NCBI GenBank assembly: GCA_910577405.1
Contig: CAJTMG010000010.1
Coordinates: forward strand, 29,975-93,974
Length of the DNA: 64,000 bases
Reading direction: 5' to 3'
Source: an uncultured Oscillibacter sp.
GTDB lineage: Bacteria; Bacillota; Clostridia; Oscillospirales; Oscillospiraceae
Below are positions 42,805 to 53,315 of the stretch, in pieces (the stretch's first letter is position 1; the number at the start of each line of letters is the position of its first letter). Under the pieces are notes generated by a model. That model ran no database searches. It was given only the letters and a program-made list of their open reading frames with translations, and was not told the origin of the DNA. A program made the position numbers and the translations under genes.

Positions 42805-43400
42805 TGAATCGGACGGCGGCCTATCTTCTGGGCATGGTCTGGGGGGCAATTCCGGCGCTGACGGTCTTTCTGTGCCTGGGTCCATGGCGGCGGCGTCGTC
42901 TGCGGGAGCGGGGCCTGGAAAGTCCGCGCCTCCGTGAGACGGTCTTGGCGCTGTTCTGGATGTTCTGCGGCGGTATGGCTGTGCTGACCCTAACGCCCCG
43001 CTGGGTGGTCTGGTCTCTGGTGGACCTTCTCCATGGGTATCGCTGGAATGTGGGAGACTATCCTTTTTTTGAACGGGGCGCGGTTAATCTGAAGCTCTTT
43101 CAGACGTTCCGGTTCAGCTCCTATATCTTGCTGGGGAATCTTGTGATGTTCATTCCCTTCGGCTTTTTCGGCGCTCTGCTCTGGCGGGGCTGGACCTTGA
43201 GAAGGAGCCTTCTGGCGGGACTGTGCGGCGTCATTGTAATAGAATGCTGTCAGCTCTGCGTGGGGCGGGCTTTTGACATTGACGACGTTCTTTTGAATAC
43301 ATTGGGCGTGCTGGCCGGCTTTCTGCTCTGGAAAGGGCTGGCTCCGGAGACTGCAAAGGCGTTCCGCGTCCGGGAAAGGGAGGAATCTAAATGGCAGTGA
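42801..43400 (+). CDS. VanZ-family membrane protein
   Basis: 199 residues with about four membrane helices (~8-27, ~47-66, ~105-125 and further C-terminal). The VanZ fingerprint is present: NLVMFIPFGFFGALLW and IEC-C-QLC-VGRAFDIDDVLLNTLG. VanZ relatives are linked to low-level glycopeptide tolerance and envelope functions; the activity is not known. The ATG overlaps the methyltransferase stop codon by 4 nt and its 3' end overlaps ecfA1 by 10 nt. Confidence 0.9.
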   Translation: MMNRTAAYLLGMVWGAIPALTVFLCLGPWRRRRLRERGLESPRLRETVLALFWMFCGGMAVLTLTPRWVVWSLVDLLHGYRWNVGDYPFFERGAVNLKLFQTFRFSSYILLGNLVMFIPFGFFGALLWRGWTLRRSLLAGLCGVIVIECCQLCVGRAFDIDDVLLNTLGVLAGFLLWKGLAPETAKAFRVREREESKWQ

Positions 43401-44242
43401 TGATCGAAACAGAGAGCCTGCGGTTCGCGTACCCGGCGGACGAGGGTGAAAAGCCGGTGTATGCCCTGCGGGGAGTAGACCTGACAATAGAAAAGGGCAG
43501 CTTTGTGGTGATCTTGGGCCACAACGGTTCGGGGAAATCCACTCTGGCCAAGACCTTCAACGCGGTGCTGCTTCCCGCCGGGGGCAAGGTCTGGGTGGAG
43601 GGTATGGACACGCTGAATCAAGACCTTCTGCTTGCAGTGCGGCAGAGGGTTGGGATGGTGTTCCAGAACCCTGACAATCAGATCGTTGCCAATGTGGTGG
43701 AAGAAGACGTAGCCTTCGCGCCGGAAAATCTAGGGGTGCCTACAGAGGAAATCCGGAAACGGGTGGACGCGGCGCTGGCTTCGGTAGGCATGAGCGAATT
43801 TGTGACCCACGCGCCTCACCTGCTTTCGGGCGGCCAGAAACAGCGGATTGCCATTGCGGGGGTGATTGCAATGGAACCAGCCTGCGTGGTGCTGGACGAG
43901 GCCACGGCCATGCTGGACCCCACGGGACGGCGGGAGGTGCTGGCGGCAGTCCACCGGCTGAACCGGGAAAAGGGCATTACGGTGGTGCTGATCACTCATC
44001 ATATGAACGAGGCGGAGGGCGCGGACCGTGTGATCGTGATGGATGACGGCCGCGTGGCATTGGACGGAACGCCGGAGAAGGTTTTCGCAGAGGTGAAGGA
44101 CCTGCGGCACATGGGGCTGACGGTGCCGGACACGGTGGACCTGCTGGACAGGCTGCGGAACGACGGCTGGGACCTGCCCCTGGACGCCCTGTCCGTGGAC
44201 GCCTGCGCGGAAGCCATCGCGGGAGTATTGAAGAAAGCATAA
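43391..44242 (+). CDS. ecfA1: ECF transporter ATPase, A1 subunit
   Basis: 283 residues. Walker A LGHNGSGKST, signature LLSGGQKQRIAIAG, Walker B CVVLDEATAMLDPTG and the switch His in ITHHMNEAEGAD are intact; the Q-loop has MVFQNPDNQIVANVVEEDVAF, typical of EcfA1. It energises uptake of vitamins or metal ions through EcfT and exchangeable S components. GGGAGG lies 7 nt before the ATG. Confidence 0.95.
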   Translation: MAVMIETESLRFAYPADEGEKPVYALRGVDLTIEKGSFVVILGHNGSGKSTLAKTFNAVLLPAGGKVWVEGMDTLNQDLLLAVRQRVGMVFQNPDNQIVANVVEEDVAFAPENLGVPTEEIRKRVDAALASVGMSEFVTHAPHLLSGGQKQRIAIAGVIAMEPACVVLDEATAMLDPTGRREVLAAVHRLNREKGITVVLITHHMNEAEGADRVIVMDDGRVALDGTPEKVFAEVKDLRHMGLTVPDTVDLLDRLRNDGWDLPLDALSVDACAEAIAGVLKKA

Positions 44243-44256
44243 CGGAGGAAAACACG

Positions 44257-45117
44257 TTGCCTATACTGGAAATCAAAAATCTGACCCATACCTATGGCAT
44301 CGGCACGCCTTTTCAGCGGAGCGCGGTGGAGGACGTGAGCTTTTCCATTGAAGAAGGGGAATTCCTGGGCGTGATTGGCCATACCGGGTCTGGAAAATCC
44401 ACGCTGATTCAGCATCTGAACGGCCTCCTGCGTCCCACCAGCGGGCAGATCCTGCTGGAAGGAAAGGATATCTGGGCGGAACCGAAAAAAATCCGGGCGG
44501 TGCGCTTTCAGGTGGGGCTGGTGTTTCAATACCCGGAATACCAGCTTTTTGAGGAAACGGTGTATAAAGATATTGCGTATGGCCCTTCCAACCAGGGGAA
44601 GACCGGGGACGCACTGAATCGGAGCGTTCGCGAGGCGGCCCGGCTGGTAGGCGTGCGGGACGATCAGCTTGAGAAATCGCCCTTCGAGCTGTCAGGAGGC
44701 CAGAAGCGGCGGGTGGCCTTGGCGGGAGTGCTGGCCATGGAGCCAAAGGTGCTGGTATTGGACGAGCCTACGGCAGGTCTGGACCCGGCTGGCCGCGAAA
44801 ATCTGATGGCAAATATCCGGGAGTACCATCGGCTCAAGGGCGCGACCATCGTTCTGGTCAGCCACAGCATGGACGAGATCGCCCGGAACGCGGACCGGAT
44901 TCTGGTGATGAAATCGGCCCGAATCCTGATGAGCGGCACGCCGTCGGAGGTCTTTGCCCGGGGAGCGGAACTGCTGTCGGCGGGTCTGGACGTGCCCCAG
45001 GTGACCCGGATTGCTATGGCTCTGCGTGAAAAGGGCGTTCCGGTGGACCCGGCAGTTTACACGGCGGAGGAACTGGAGGCACAATTGCAGGCTTTGAGGG
45101 GAGGCGCGCCATGCTGA
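44257..45117 (+). CDS. ecfA2: ECF transporter ATPase, A2 subunit
   Basis: 286 residues, TTG start preceded by GGAGG. Walker A HTGSGKST, Q-loop VFQYPEYQLFEETVYKDIAYG, which is diagnostic of EcfA2, signature FELSGGQKRRVALAG, and Walker B LVLDEPTAGLDPAG. The C-terminal ~60 residues interact with EcfT in known structures. It follows ecfA1 by 14 nt and overlaps ecfT by 7 nt. Confidence 0.95.
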   Translation: MPILEIKNLTHTYGIGTPFQRSAVEDVSFSIEEGEFLGVIGHTGSGKSTLIQHLNGLLRPTSGQILLEGKDIWAEPKKIRAVRFQVGLVFQYPEYQLFEETVYKDIAYGPSNQGKTGDALNRSVREAARLVGVRDDQLEKSPFELSGGQKRRVALAGVLAMEPKVLVLDEPTAGLDPAGRENLMANIREYHRLKGATIVLVSHSMDEIARNADRILVMKSARILMSGTPSEVFARGAELLSAGLDVPQVTRIAMALREKGVPVDPAVYTAEELEAQLQALRGGAPC

Positions 45118-45917
45118 AGGATATTACCCTGGGCCAGTATTTCCCCGGCAATACCCCCGCTCACCGTCTGGACCCCCGGACGAAAATCCTGCTGGTGCTG
45201 TTCTATATTGTCGCTTTGTTCTGCGCGGGGAGCTTCGTGGCCTATGGTCTGCTGGCTGTAGTGCTGGCCGTCTGCGTGCGGGTCTCGCGGGTGGGATTCA
45301 AGGCGCTGGTGAAGGGATTGAAACCGGTTTTGTTTATTATTGTCTTTACCGGTATTTTGAATCTGTTTTTTACACCCGGTGACAATTACCTCTTTGCCTG
45401 GGGACCATTCCATATCTCGGACACCGGACTCCGAAACGCCGCCTTTATGGTCCTGCGGATTATGCTGCTGATTATGGGGACGTTTCTGATGACCTATACC
45501 ACCAGCCCCATCAGCCTCACCGACGGCCTGGAACGCCTGCTCAGCGGGTTGAAGCGCTTTCATATGCCGGTCCATGAGCTGACTATGATTATGTCCATCG
45601 CCCTGCGGTTCATTCCAACGCTGATTGAGGAAACGGATAAGATTATGTCGGCGCAAAAGGCACGGGGCGCGGATTTTGAAAGCGGGAACCTGTTCCAGAA
45701 AGCCAAGGCCATGGTCCCGATTCTGGTGCCGCTGTTTGTCAGTGCGTTCCGGCGGGCCGACGAACTGGCAACCGCAATGGAATGCCGCTGCTACCATGGC
45801 GGAGAGGGCCGGACAAAGCTCCACGTCCTGCGCTACGAACGGCGGGATTACACAGCCCTGACCTGCGGCGCGGTGATTCTTGCGATGGTGATTTCCCTGC
45901 GGTTCTTTGGACTGTAA
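45111..45917 (+). CDS. ecfT: ECF transporter membrane coupling subunit
   Basis: 268 residues. Early motif DPRTKILLVL, six or so membrane helices, and the two short coupling motifs with Ala-Arg-Gly, the second visible as AQKARGADF. It connects the ATPases to S components. No S-component gene is adjacent, so this is the shared general module of a group II ECF system whose S units lie elsewhere in the genome. Confidence 0.95.
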   Translation: MLKDITLGQYFPGNTPAHRLDPRTKILLVLFYIVALFCAGSFVAYGLLAVVLAVCVRVSRVGFKALVKGLKPVLFIIVFTGILNLFFTPGDNYLFAWGPFHISDTGLRNAAFMVLRIMLLIMGTFLMTYTTSPISLTDGLERLLSGLKRFHMPVHELTMIMSIALRFIPTLIEETDKIMSAQKARGADFESGNLFQKAKAMVPILVPLFVSAFRRADELATAMECRCYHGGEGRTKLHVLRYERRDYTALTCGAVILAMVISLRFFGL

Positions 45918-45954
45918 GCCGGTTGGAAGATCTCTTTGCTTGTGAGACATTCCA

Positions 45955-46334
45955 ATGGAGATTCTGGAAAAACCGCACAGCAGCGAGATTTACGACCCTG
46001 TGTCCAACAATGTGCAGGAAATACAAGCCCGCTGCCTGGAACTGCTTGTCCCGGTGAAGGAGAAAAGCGGGCGGCGGGATCATCGGGGAGAATGCTGTTA
46101 TTGCGGCGGGGCGCGTTGTGACACGGGATATTCCAGGCAACGCACTGTCCGCCGGGCCCCTGCTGTGTACTGAGGGAGCTTGAGGAGCACGACTGGAAGT
46201 ATTGCCATCGGGACCGGGAGGTTTTCGCGGAACTGGACGGGAAGCAGCAGGAGCCGGAAGAAGACGCGCCCTTGTCCGTCCGGTTCCGGAATGCCCGTAT
46301 TGTGAAGGAGATGCTATGCGGAATATTGCCTTGA
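45955..46334 (+). pseudogene. Small Cys-rich protein gene with an apparent frameshift
   Basis: Frame 1 from ATG 45955 encodes MEILEKPHSSEIYDPVSNN... with ECCYCGGARC, then runs into a stop at about 46171. A different frame from 46161 continues with CCVLRELEEHDWKYCHRDREVF and an acidic tail to a stop at 46332-46334. Joined, they give a ~120-residue protein with several Cys residues. The shift falls at GGGCCCC (about 46155-46160). It could be a pseudogene, a sequencing error or, less likely, programmed frameshifting. The tail overlaps the truA start by 19 nt. Family not recognised. Confidence 0.5.
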
Positions 46335-47071
46335 AGCTGGCGTATAATGGGACGGCCTACCACGGCTGGCAGGTGCAGAAAAATGCAGCCAGCGTATGCG
46401 AGACATTGGAAAAGGCCATTGCTAAGGTCTGCGGCGGCCCAGTGCATCTGACGGGCTGCGGGCGGACGGACGCAGGGGTTCATGCAGAGCGCTATGTGGC
46501 CAATTTCCGTACCGAGAGCCGGATTCCCATTGACCGGGTGCCCTTCGCTATCAACACCCACACGCCAGAAGATATCGCAGTCCGGGAAGCCCTGGAGGTG
46601 CCGGAGGATTTCAACGCCATCGGGTCCTGTATCAAGAAAGAATATACTTATCGCATCTACAATTCCCGTTTTAAGAACCCTTTCTATGTCAACCGCGCCT
46701 ATTTTTACCCTAAACGGCTGGATGAGGACTTCCTGAACCGTGCGGCTGGGATGTTCGTCGGGACCCATGATTTCCGGGCGGTGCGTTCCGTGGGCACTGA
46801 GACGAAAAGCACCGTTCGGACCATCTACTGGTGTGAAGTCACCCGGAACGGCGATCTGCTGGAGCTCCGGGTCTGCGCGGACGGCTTCCTTTACAACATG
46901 GTCCGGGCCATTACGGGAACAGTACTTTACGCGGCGGAGGGCAAGTTTACGCCGGAGGACATCCCTGGAATCCTGGCCAGCGGTGACCGTACCTTGGCGG
47001 GACCCACTGCGCCGCCTGGGGGGTTGTATCTGACAAGACTTTGGTATGAGGATGAACGGCTGAATGAGTGA
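46316..47071 (+). CDS. truA: tRNA pseudouridine(38-40) synthase
   Basis: 251 residues. The catalytic Asp lies in GCGRTDAGVHAE; other landmarks are LKLAYNGTAYHGWQVQKN at the start, YTYRIYNS and DGFLYNMVRAITGT near the C-terminus. It isomerises U38-U40 in the tRNA anticodon stem. The ATG at 46316 is chosen because GAAGGAG lies 6 nt upstream and it gives the family start. It overlaps the DUF5711 gene by 8 nt. Confidence 0.96.
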   Translation: MRNIALKLAYNGTAYHGWQVQKNAASVCETLEKAIAKVCGGPVHLTGCGRTDAGVHAERYVANFRTESRIPIDRVPFAINTHTPEDIAVREALEVPEDFNAIGSCIKKEYTYRIYNSRFKNPFYVNRAYFYPKRLDEDFLNRAAGMFVGTHDFRAVRSVGTETKSTVRTIYWCEVTRNGDLLELRVCADGFLYNMVRAITGTVLYAAEGKFTPEDIPGILASGDRTLAGPTAPPGGLYLTRLWYEDERLNE

Positions 47072-48260
47072 CGAGCGAAAAGAAAAACACGTCCCCGCCC
47101 CGGAAGGCAAACGGGAGGCGGCGCGTCAGAAGGAAGATCCCGGCGGGAGACTGCGGCAGTTCGGGAATTTCCTGCTGGTGCTGATCGTGGTGCTGGGCGT
47201 GGTGGCTCTGGCGGCGTACCGGGACGGCACCGGGTTCGATATGCTGCGGCGTTACCTGAACTACGGCAGGCCCTCGGAAGCCGGCGGGGAGGTCCTTTAT
47301 GACTACGACGCTTCAGGGAAGAATCGCTTCGCGGTGCTGGGGGACTATCTGGCGGTGCTCTCAGACACGTCCCTGCGGCTTCTGGACAAGAACGGCGGAG
47401 AGGCGTGGTCCGAGCAGGTGAATATGAGCGCGCCTGCCTTGTCCACCTGCGGAAGCCGCGCGGTGGCCTACGACGTGGGGGGGACGGCGCTGTATGTGGC
47501 GGATCAGAGCGGCGTCCTTCTGGAACTGACCGCCAACGATGGAGAGCACTTTATCGCCGCGACGCTGAACGAGGACGGCTGGCTGGCAGTCACGTCAGAA
47601 AAACGGGGCTGCAAGGGCTGTGTGAGCGTATACAACAGCAGTCTGAGCCTGGTCTTTGCCTTCGAGTCCCGGAGCCGCTTCGTTCTGGACGGCTGCGTGA
47701 CGGGCGGGCGTCTGGCGGCGGTGACCCTGGGGCAGGAGGGCGGCGTGTTTGTCAGCAATGTGGTCCTTTATGAGCTGACCAAGGAGGAACCGTCGGCGGA
47801 TTATGATATTACCGGCGGTCTGGTTGTGGCCATCGGACAGCAGGATGGTCTTCTGGCAGCGGTTTCCGACAACTGCCTGACTTACGCTACTTCCGGCGGT
47901 GAGGTGACGGCCAGCTACAACTATACCGGAAGCTATCTGCGGGAATACGACCTGGCTGGCGACGGCTTCACGGCTCTCCTGCTGAACCGCTACCGTTCCG
48001 GAAGTCTGGGCCGCCTGGTCACCGTGGACACAAAGGGCCGGGAATTGGGTTCGCTGGAAATCCGGGAGGAGGTCCTGAGCATCTCCGCCGCTGGGAAATA
48101 TCTGGGGGTCCTCTACGCCGACCGGTTGGTGATCTACAATCAGGACCTGCAAACATACGCCACGCTGCAAGGAGCCGATTTTGTGCAGGAAGTCCTGATG
48201 CGTCCCGACGGCTCCGCTCTCCTCATTTCGGCAGAATCCGCAGGACTCTTCCTCCCATAA
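47064..48260 (+). CDS. Membrane-anchored DUF5711-family beta-propeller protein
   Basis: 398 residues. A charged cytosolic N-terminus (~1-30) is followed by one membrane helix (FLLVLIVVLGVVALAAY, ~35-52). The remainder is made of repeated beta segments such as RFAVLGDYLAVLSDTSLRLLDKNGG and LATYDL-type strands, consistent with a WD40/PQQ-like propeller outside the membrane. The family is typical of Oscillospiraceae and function is unknown. Start coupled to the truA stop. Confidence 0.85.
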   Translation: MSDERKEKHVPAPEGKREAARQKEDPGGRLRQFGNFLLVLIVVLGVVALAAYRDGTGFDMLRRYLNYGRPSEAGGEVLYDYDASGKNRFAVLGDYLAVLSDTSLRLLDKNGGEAWSEQVNMSAPALSTCGSRAVAYDVGGTALYVADQSGVLLELTANDGEHFIAATLNEDGWLAVTSEKRGCKGCVSVYNSSLSLVFAFESRSRFVLDGCVTGGRLAAVTLGQEGGVFVSNVVLYELTKEEPSADYDITGGLVVAIGQQDGLLAAVSDNCLTYATSGGEVTASYNYTGSYLREYDLAGDGFTALLLNRYRSGSLGRLVTVDTKGRELGSLEIREEVLSISAAGKYLGVLYADRLVIYNQDLQTYATLQGADFVQEVLMRPDGSALLISAESAGLFLP

Positions 48261-48347
48261 CAGCCCCTTTTTGCCGGGAACTGCCGGAAGAGTGAAAAAT
48301 TTTGATGTAAATTCACAAAACTTTTACAGGAAAAGAGGTAGGAAAGT

Positions 48348-49055
48348 TTGACTGCACCTGTTATAATAGACGTTGCTGCTTTGGTTATTCTCGCTGGCTT
48401 TACAAGGTGGGGCGTCAAAAAGGGTTTGATTCGCGCTTTGACGGGACTGTTGGTGGTATTCGTCTCCCTCTTTGGCGCGGGCTTTGCGGCGTCCTCCCTG
48501 GCTGAACCCGCCGCGAAAACCATTGCGCCGATCATCGAGAAACAAGTGGAGGCCCAGGTGGAAGCCGCCATTCAGGAACAGCTCTCCGGCCGGATTTCCA
48601 GCGCCCAACTGCCAGTCAATGAGCTTCTGGGGCTTCTGGGGCTGGACGACAGCATGAAAGCCGCCATCAGTCAGAAGGCTCAGGACACCATTCGGGAAAC
48701 CGGCGCGTCCGCTTTGACTGCCGTGGTGGAAAATACCGCCCAGTCTATTCTGTACCGGATTCTTTACGCGCTGTCCTTTGCCGTCATCAGCGGGGTGCTG
48801 CATACGTCGGTGCGCTGCCTGAAGCTGGTCTTCCGTCTGCCGGGACTCCGGGGATTGAATAAAGTGGGCGGCGGCGTTCTGGGATTCCTGGAAGGCGGCA
48901 TCATCCTGTTCCTTGCGGCTTGGGTCCTGCGGCTCCTGGGCGCTTCCTTCGCCGCTGACAGCTACGCGGTTCAGTTTTTCACCAGCCATCTCTCCCTCGA
49001 TTCCCTGACCGCCCTCCTGCCCCTTGCCGGTCTTCCCTTCCCTGCCGGAAAATAG
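48348..49055 (+). CDS. CvpA-family membrane protein
   Basis: 235 residues, TTG start after AGGTAGGAAAG. Membrane helices at ~5-22, ~28-48, ~150-170 and ~185-205, with GVKKGLIRALTGLLVVF matching the CvpA N-terminus. An Ala/Glu/Gln-rich soluble loop (~60-130) separates the helix pairs. CvpA proteins are linked to colicin V production and envelope stress resistance. It probably shares an mRNA with DUF5711, 87 nt upstream. Confidence 0.85.
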   Translation: MTAPVIIDVAALVILAGFTRWGVKKGLIRALTGLLVVFVSLFGAGFAASSLAEPAAKTIAPIIEKQVEAQVEAAIQEQLSGRISSAQLPVNELLGLLGLDDSMKAAISQKAQDTIRETGASALTAVVENTAQSILYRILYALSFAVISGVLHTSVRCLKLVFRLPGLRGLNKVGGGVLGFLEGGIILFLAAWVLRLLGASFAADSYAVQFFTSHLSLDSLTALLPLAGLPFPAGK

Positions 49056-49441
49056 GGCGCTCCCCTTGGGACTCTTGGGAAATCCAGCAGATGCGGAGAA
49101 TCCCCCGCGCCGCTTAGCTTGGGGCAATTTGTTCTCATGGACGTCCGCGCTGTTTGGGGATCTGCCTGTATTCTCCCTTCGGGCAGCGGAAGCGTCAGGA
49201 CTATGTTTCTCAATCGCATCCCTGTATCGCCGGCTTTTCCTTGCGGACGGCAAACAGTTAATCGCACAGCGGCTTATCTTTCATTTTGGCAGTTTATTTT
49301 TCGCGCAATCCCCAATAAGACGTCTGTTCCTTCCCGGCACGGCGATGGAATTATCCGCGTCTCAAAAATTCGAATGGTTCCGCGGGACCGTTCTGACGAT
49401 ATCATCAAGTGCGCTACAATGGCGCGTGGAGGTTTTGGAAA
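49056..49441. other. Intergenic region before the ClpE-like gene
   Basis: About 385 nt. A possible promoter is TTCTGA (49391-49396) with TACAAT (49415-49420), spacer 18 nt. No CtsR-type operator (GGTCAAA direct repeats) was seen. Open frames crossing it lack ribosome binding sites and are rejected. Confidence 0.45.
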
Positions 49442-51742
<2,301 letters not shown>

Positions 51743-51757
51743 GTAAGGAGGGGACCT

Positions 51758-51964
51758 ATGTTCCGGAAGAATATCGAACCCCGCTGCGCCTACTGTCAGA
51801 AGGGCCAGCAGCTGAACGAGCAGGAGGTCGCCTGTGTAAAGCGGGGCGTGGTGCCGGTGGACCATCACTGCCGCTGGTTCCGCTACGACCCGCTGAAACG
51901 TGTACCGCCCCGGCCCGCGTCCCTGGATACCGGGCGGCTGAACAAGGAAGATTTTTCGCTTTGA
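51758..51964 (+). CDS. Small conserved Cys/His protein
   Basis: 68 residues with CAYCQKG at the N-terminus and VACVKRGVVPVDHHCRWFRYDP, giving four Cys plus two His, probably a single zinc site. The C-terminus (KRVPPRPASLDTGRLNKEDF) is proline-rich and polar. Such short proteins are common next to clp and ferredoxin genes in Clostridia, but no function is known. AAGGAGGGG site before the ATG; 15 nt after the ClpE-like gene and 15 nt before the flavodoxin gene. Confidence 0.85.
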   Translation: MFRKNIEPRCAYCQKGQQLNEQEVACVKRGVVPVDHHCRWFRYDPLKRVPPRPASLDTGRLNKEDFSL

Positions 51965-51979
51965 CGGGAGGGCGTTCTT

Positions 51980-52789
51980 ATGAATCTCCATTCCCTTTGC
52001 TACAGCGGGTCCGGCGTTACGGAAAAGACCGTCCGCACGCTGATGGAGGCCCTGGAAAAAGAGTCCGGATTGGCCCAGGGCGTGTTCCACAGCTTCCGGA
52101 AACCCGACGAACGACAGGCGGATTACAGCTTCGGCCCTGACGATCTGGTCATTATCGGCTCCCCTACTTACGCTGGAAAGCTGCCTAACAAGATTCTGCC
52201 CGATTTCCAGAGCCGCCTCCATGGAAACGGCGCGGCGGCCATTGCGCTGGTGACCTTCGGGAACCGGGCCTATGACAATTCCCTTGCGGAGCTGTGCGCG
52301 GTCCTGTCGGCGGACGGGTTCCAGGTGATTGCAGCGGGGGCCTTTGTGGGACGCCATGCCTTTACTGACACGCTGGGCGAGGGCCGTCCAGATTGGGATG
52401 ACCTGCGGGAACTGCGGGCGTTCGGGAAAGCCGCGGCGGAAAAGCTGGGCCGGAAGGATTTTTCTAAGCCCGCCGTGCCTGGTGATCCCGACGCTCCATA
52501 CTACGTCCCCATGGGGCTTGACGGTCAGCCTGCAAAATTCCTCAAGGCCAAGCCTCAGACGGACCTGAGCAAATGCTGTAACTGCGGCGTCTGTGCCCGT
52601 CGCTGTCCTATGGGCGCCATCGACCCGGCGGACGTGTCCCGGGTCCCCGGACTCTGTATCAAATGTCAGGCCTGCGTCCGGTACTGCACCCACCGCGCCA
52701 AGTATTTTGACGACCCCGCGTTTCTCTCCCATTTGGCTATGCTGGAGCAGAACTTCCAGGAGCCAAAACTGAATGAAACCTTTTTATAA
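51980..52789 (+). CDS. EFR1-type flavodoxin/ferredoxin fusion protein
   Basis: 269 residues. The N-terminal flavodoxin-like domain (~1-170) has the FMN phosphate-loop segment CYSGSGVTEKT and IIGSPTYAGKLP. The C-terminal part has two 4Fe-4S motifs, CCNCGVCARRCP and CIKCQACVRYC. It probably moves electrons between a flavin and low-potential partners in the cytosol. Last gene of the clpE-like operon and followed by a terminator. Confidence 0.92.
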   Translation: MNLHSLCYSGSGVTEKTVRTLMEALEKESGLAQGVFHSFRKPDERQADYSFGPDDLVIIGSPTYAGKLPNKILPDFQSRLHGNGAAAIALVTFGNRAYDNSLAELCAVLSADGFQVIAAGAFVGRHAFTDTLGEGRPDWDDLRELRAFGKAAAEKLGRKDFSKPAVPGDPDAPYYVPMGLDGQPAKFLKAKPQTDLSKCCNCGVCARRCPMGAIDPADVSRVPGLCIKCQACVRYCTHRAKYFDDPAFLSHLAMLEQNFQEPKLNETFL

Positions 52790-52796
52790 GCAAACT

Positions 52797-52836
52797 GCCC
52801 GCGCCGGACTGCCTTTCCCGGTGCGGGCTTTCTTTT
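52797..52836 (+). terminator. Terminator after the flavodoxin/ferredoxin gene
   Basis: GCCCGCGCCGG pairs with CCGGTGCGGGC around a short loop and is followed by TTTCTTTTG. Confidence 0.82.
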
Positions 52837-52861
52837 GCGGAAATCTTGGTTTTGGTTTTTT

Positions 52862-52908
52862 GTTGACAATGTAGACTAACTGTGATAAACTAAGTCTACA
52901 ATGTCGAC
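52862..52908 (+). promoter_or_regulatory. Promoter with two BlaI-type operators
   Basis: -35 TTGACA (52863-52868) and -10 TAAACT (52886-52891) are 17 nt apart. Two 15-bp dyads overlap the promoter: GTTGACAATGTAGAC (52862-52876), over the -35, and GTCTACAATGTCGAC (52894-52908), over the start point. Both fit GTCnACAnTGTnGAC, a close relative of BlaI/MecI operators (TACAnnTGTA core). The AGGAGG site of the repressor gene follows at once, so autorepression is expected. Confidence 0.88.
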
Positions 52909-52922
52909 AAGGAGGGAAAACA

Positions 52923-53315
52923 ATGGAGCAGGTAAAGCTGACGGCCAGCGAATGGAATGTGATGAATTGTTTGTGGGAGAGCAGCCCGCAGACGGTAATG
53001 CAGCTTTCGGGGACCTTGGAGAGAACGATGGGCTGGCACCGGAGCACCACCATCACGACGCTGCACCGGATGGAGTCAAAGGGCCTGATCCGCTGTGAGC
53101 CGGCGGGGGAGGGCAAACGCGGAAAGGCTTACGTCCCTTTGGCAGACCGTGAACAGGCAGCCGCGGCGGAAACAAAGAGCTTCCTGGACCGGGTGTACCA
53201 TGGGAGCGTAGGTCTGATGGTAAGCGCCATGGCCCGGCGGCAGTCCCTGGGCGCGGAAGAGATTACGGAACTGCGGGCGATTCTGGACGAAGCCGGGAAG
53301 GAGGATGCGCCATGA
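52923..53315 (+). CDS. BlaI/MecI/CopY-family repressor
   Basis: 130 residues. Winged helix with LTASEWNVMNCLWESSPQTVMQL and WHRSTTITTLHRMESKGLI, the BlaI signature, then a helical dimerisation tail. In BlaI the tail is cut by or because of a BlaR1 protease. The 3' end overlaps the peptidase gene by 4 nt. Together with the operators it forms a classic sensor-protease/repressor pair. Confidence 0.93.
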   Translation: MEQVKLTASEWNVMNCLWESSPQTVMQLSGTLERTMGWHRSTTITTLHRMESKGLIRCEPAGEGKRGKAYVPLADREQAAAAETKSFLDRVYHGSVGLMVSAMARRQSLGAEEITELRAILDEAGKEDAP

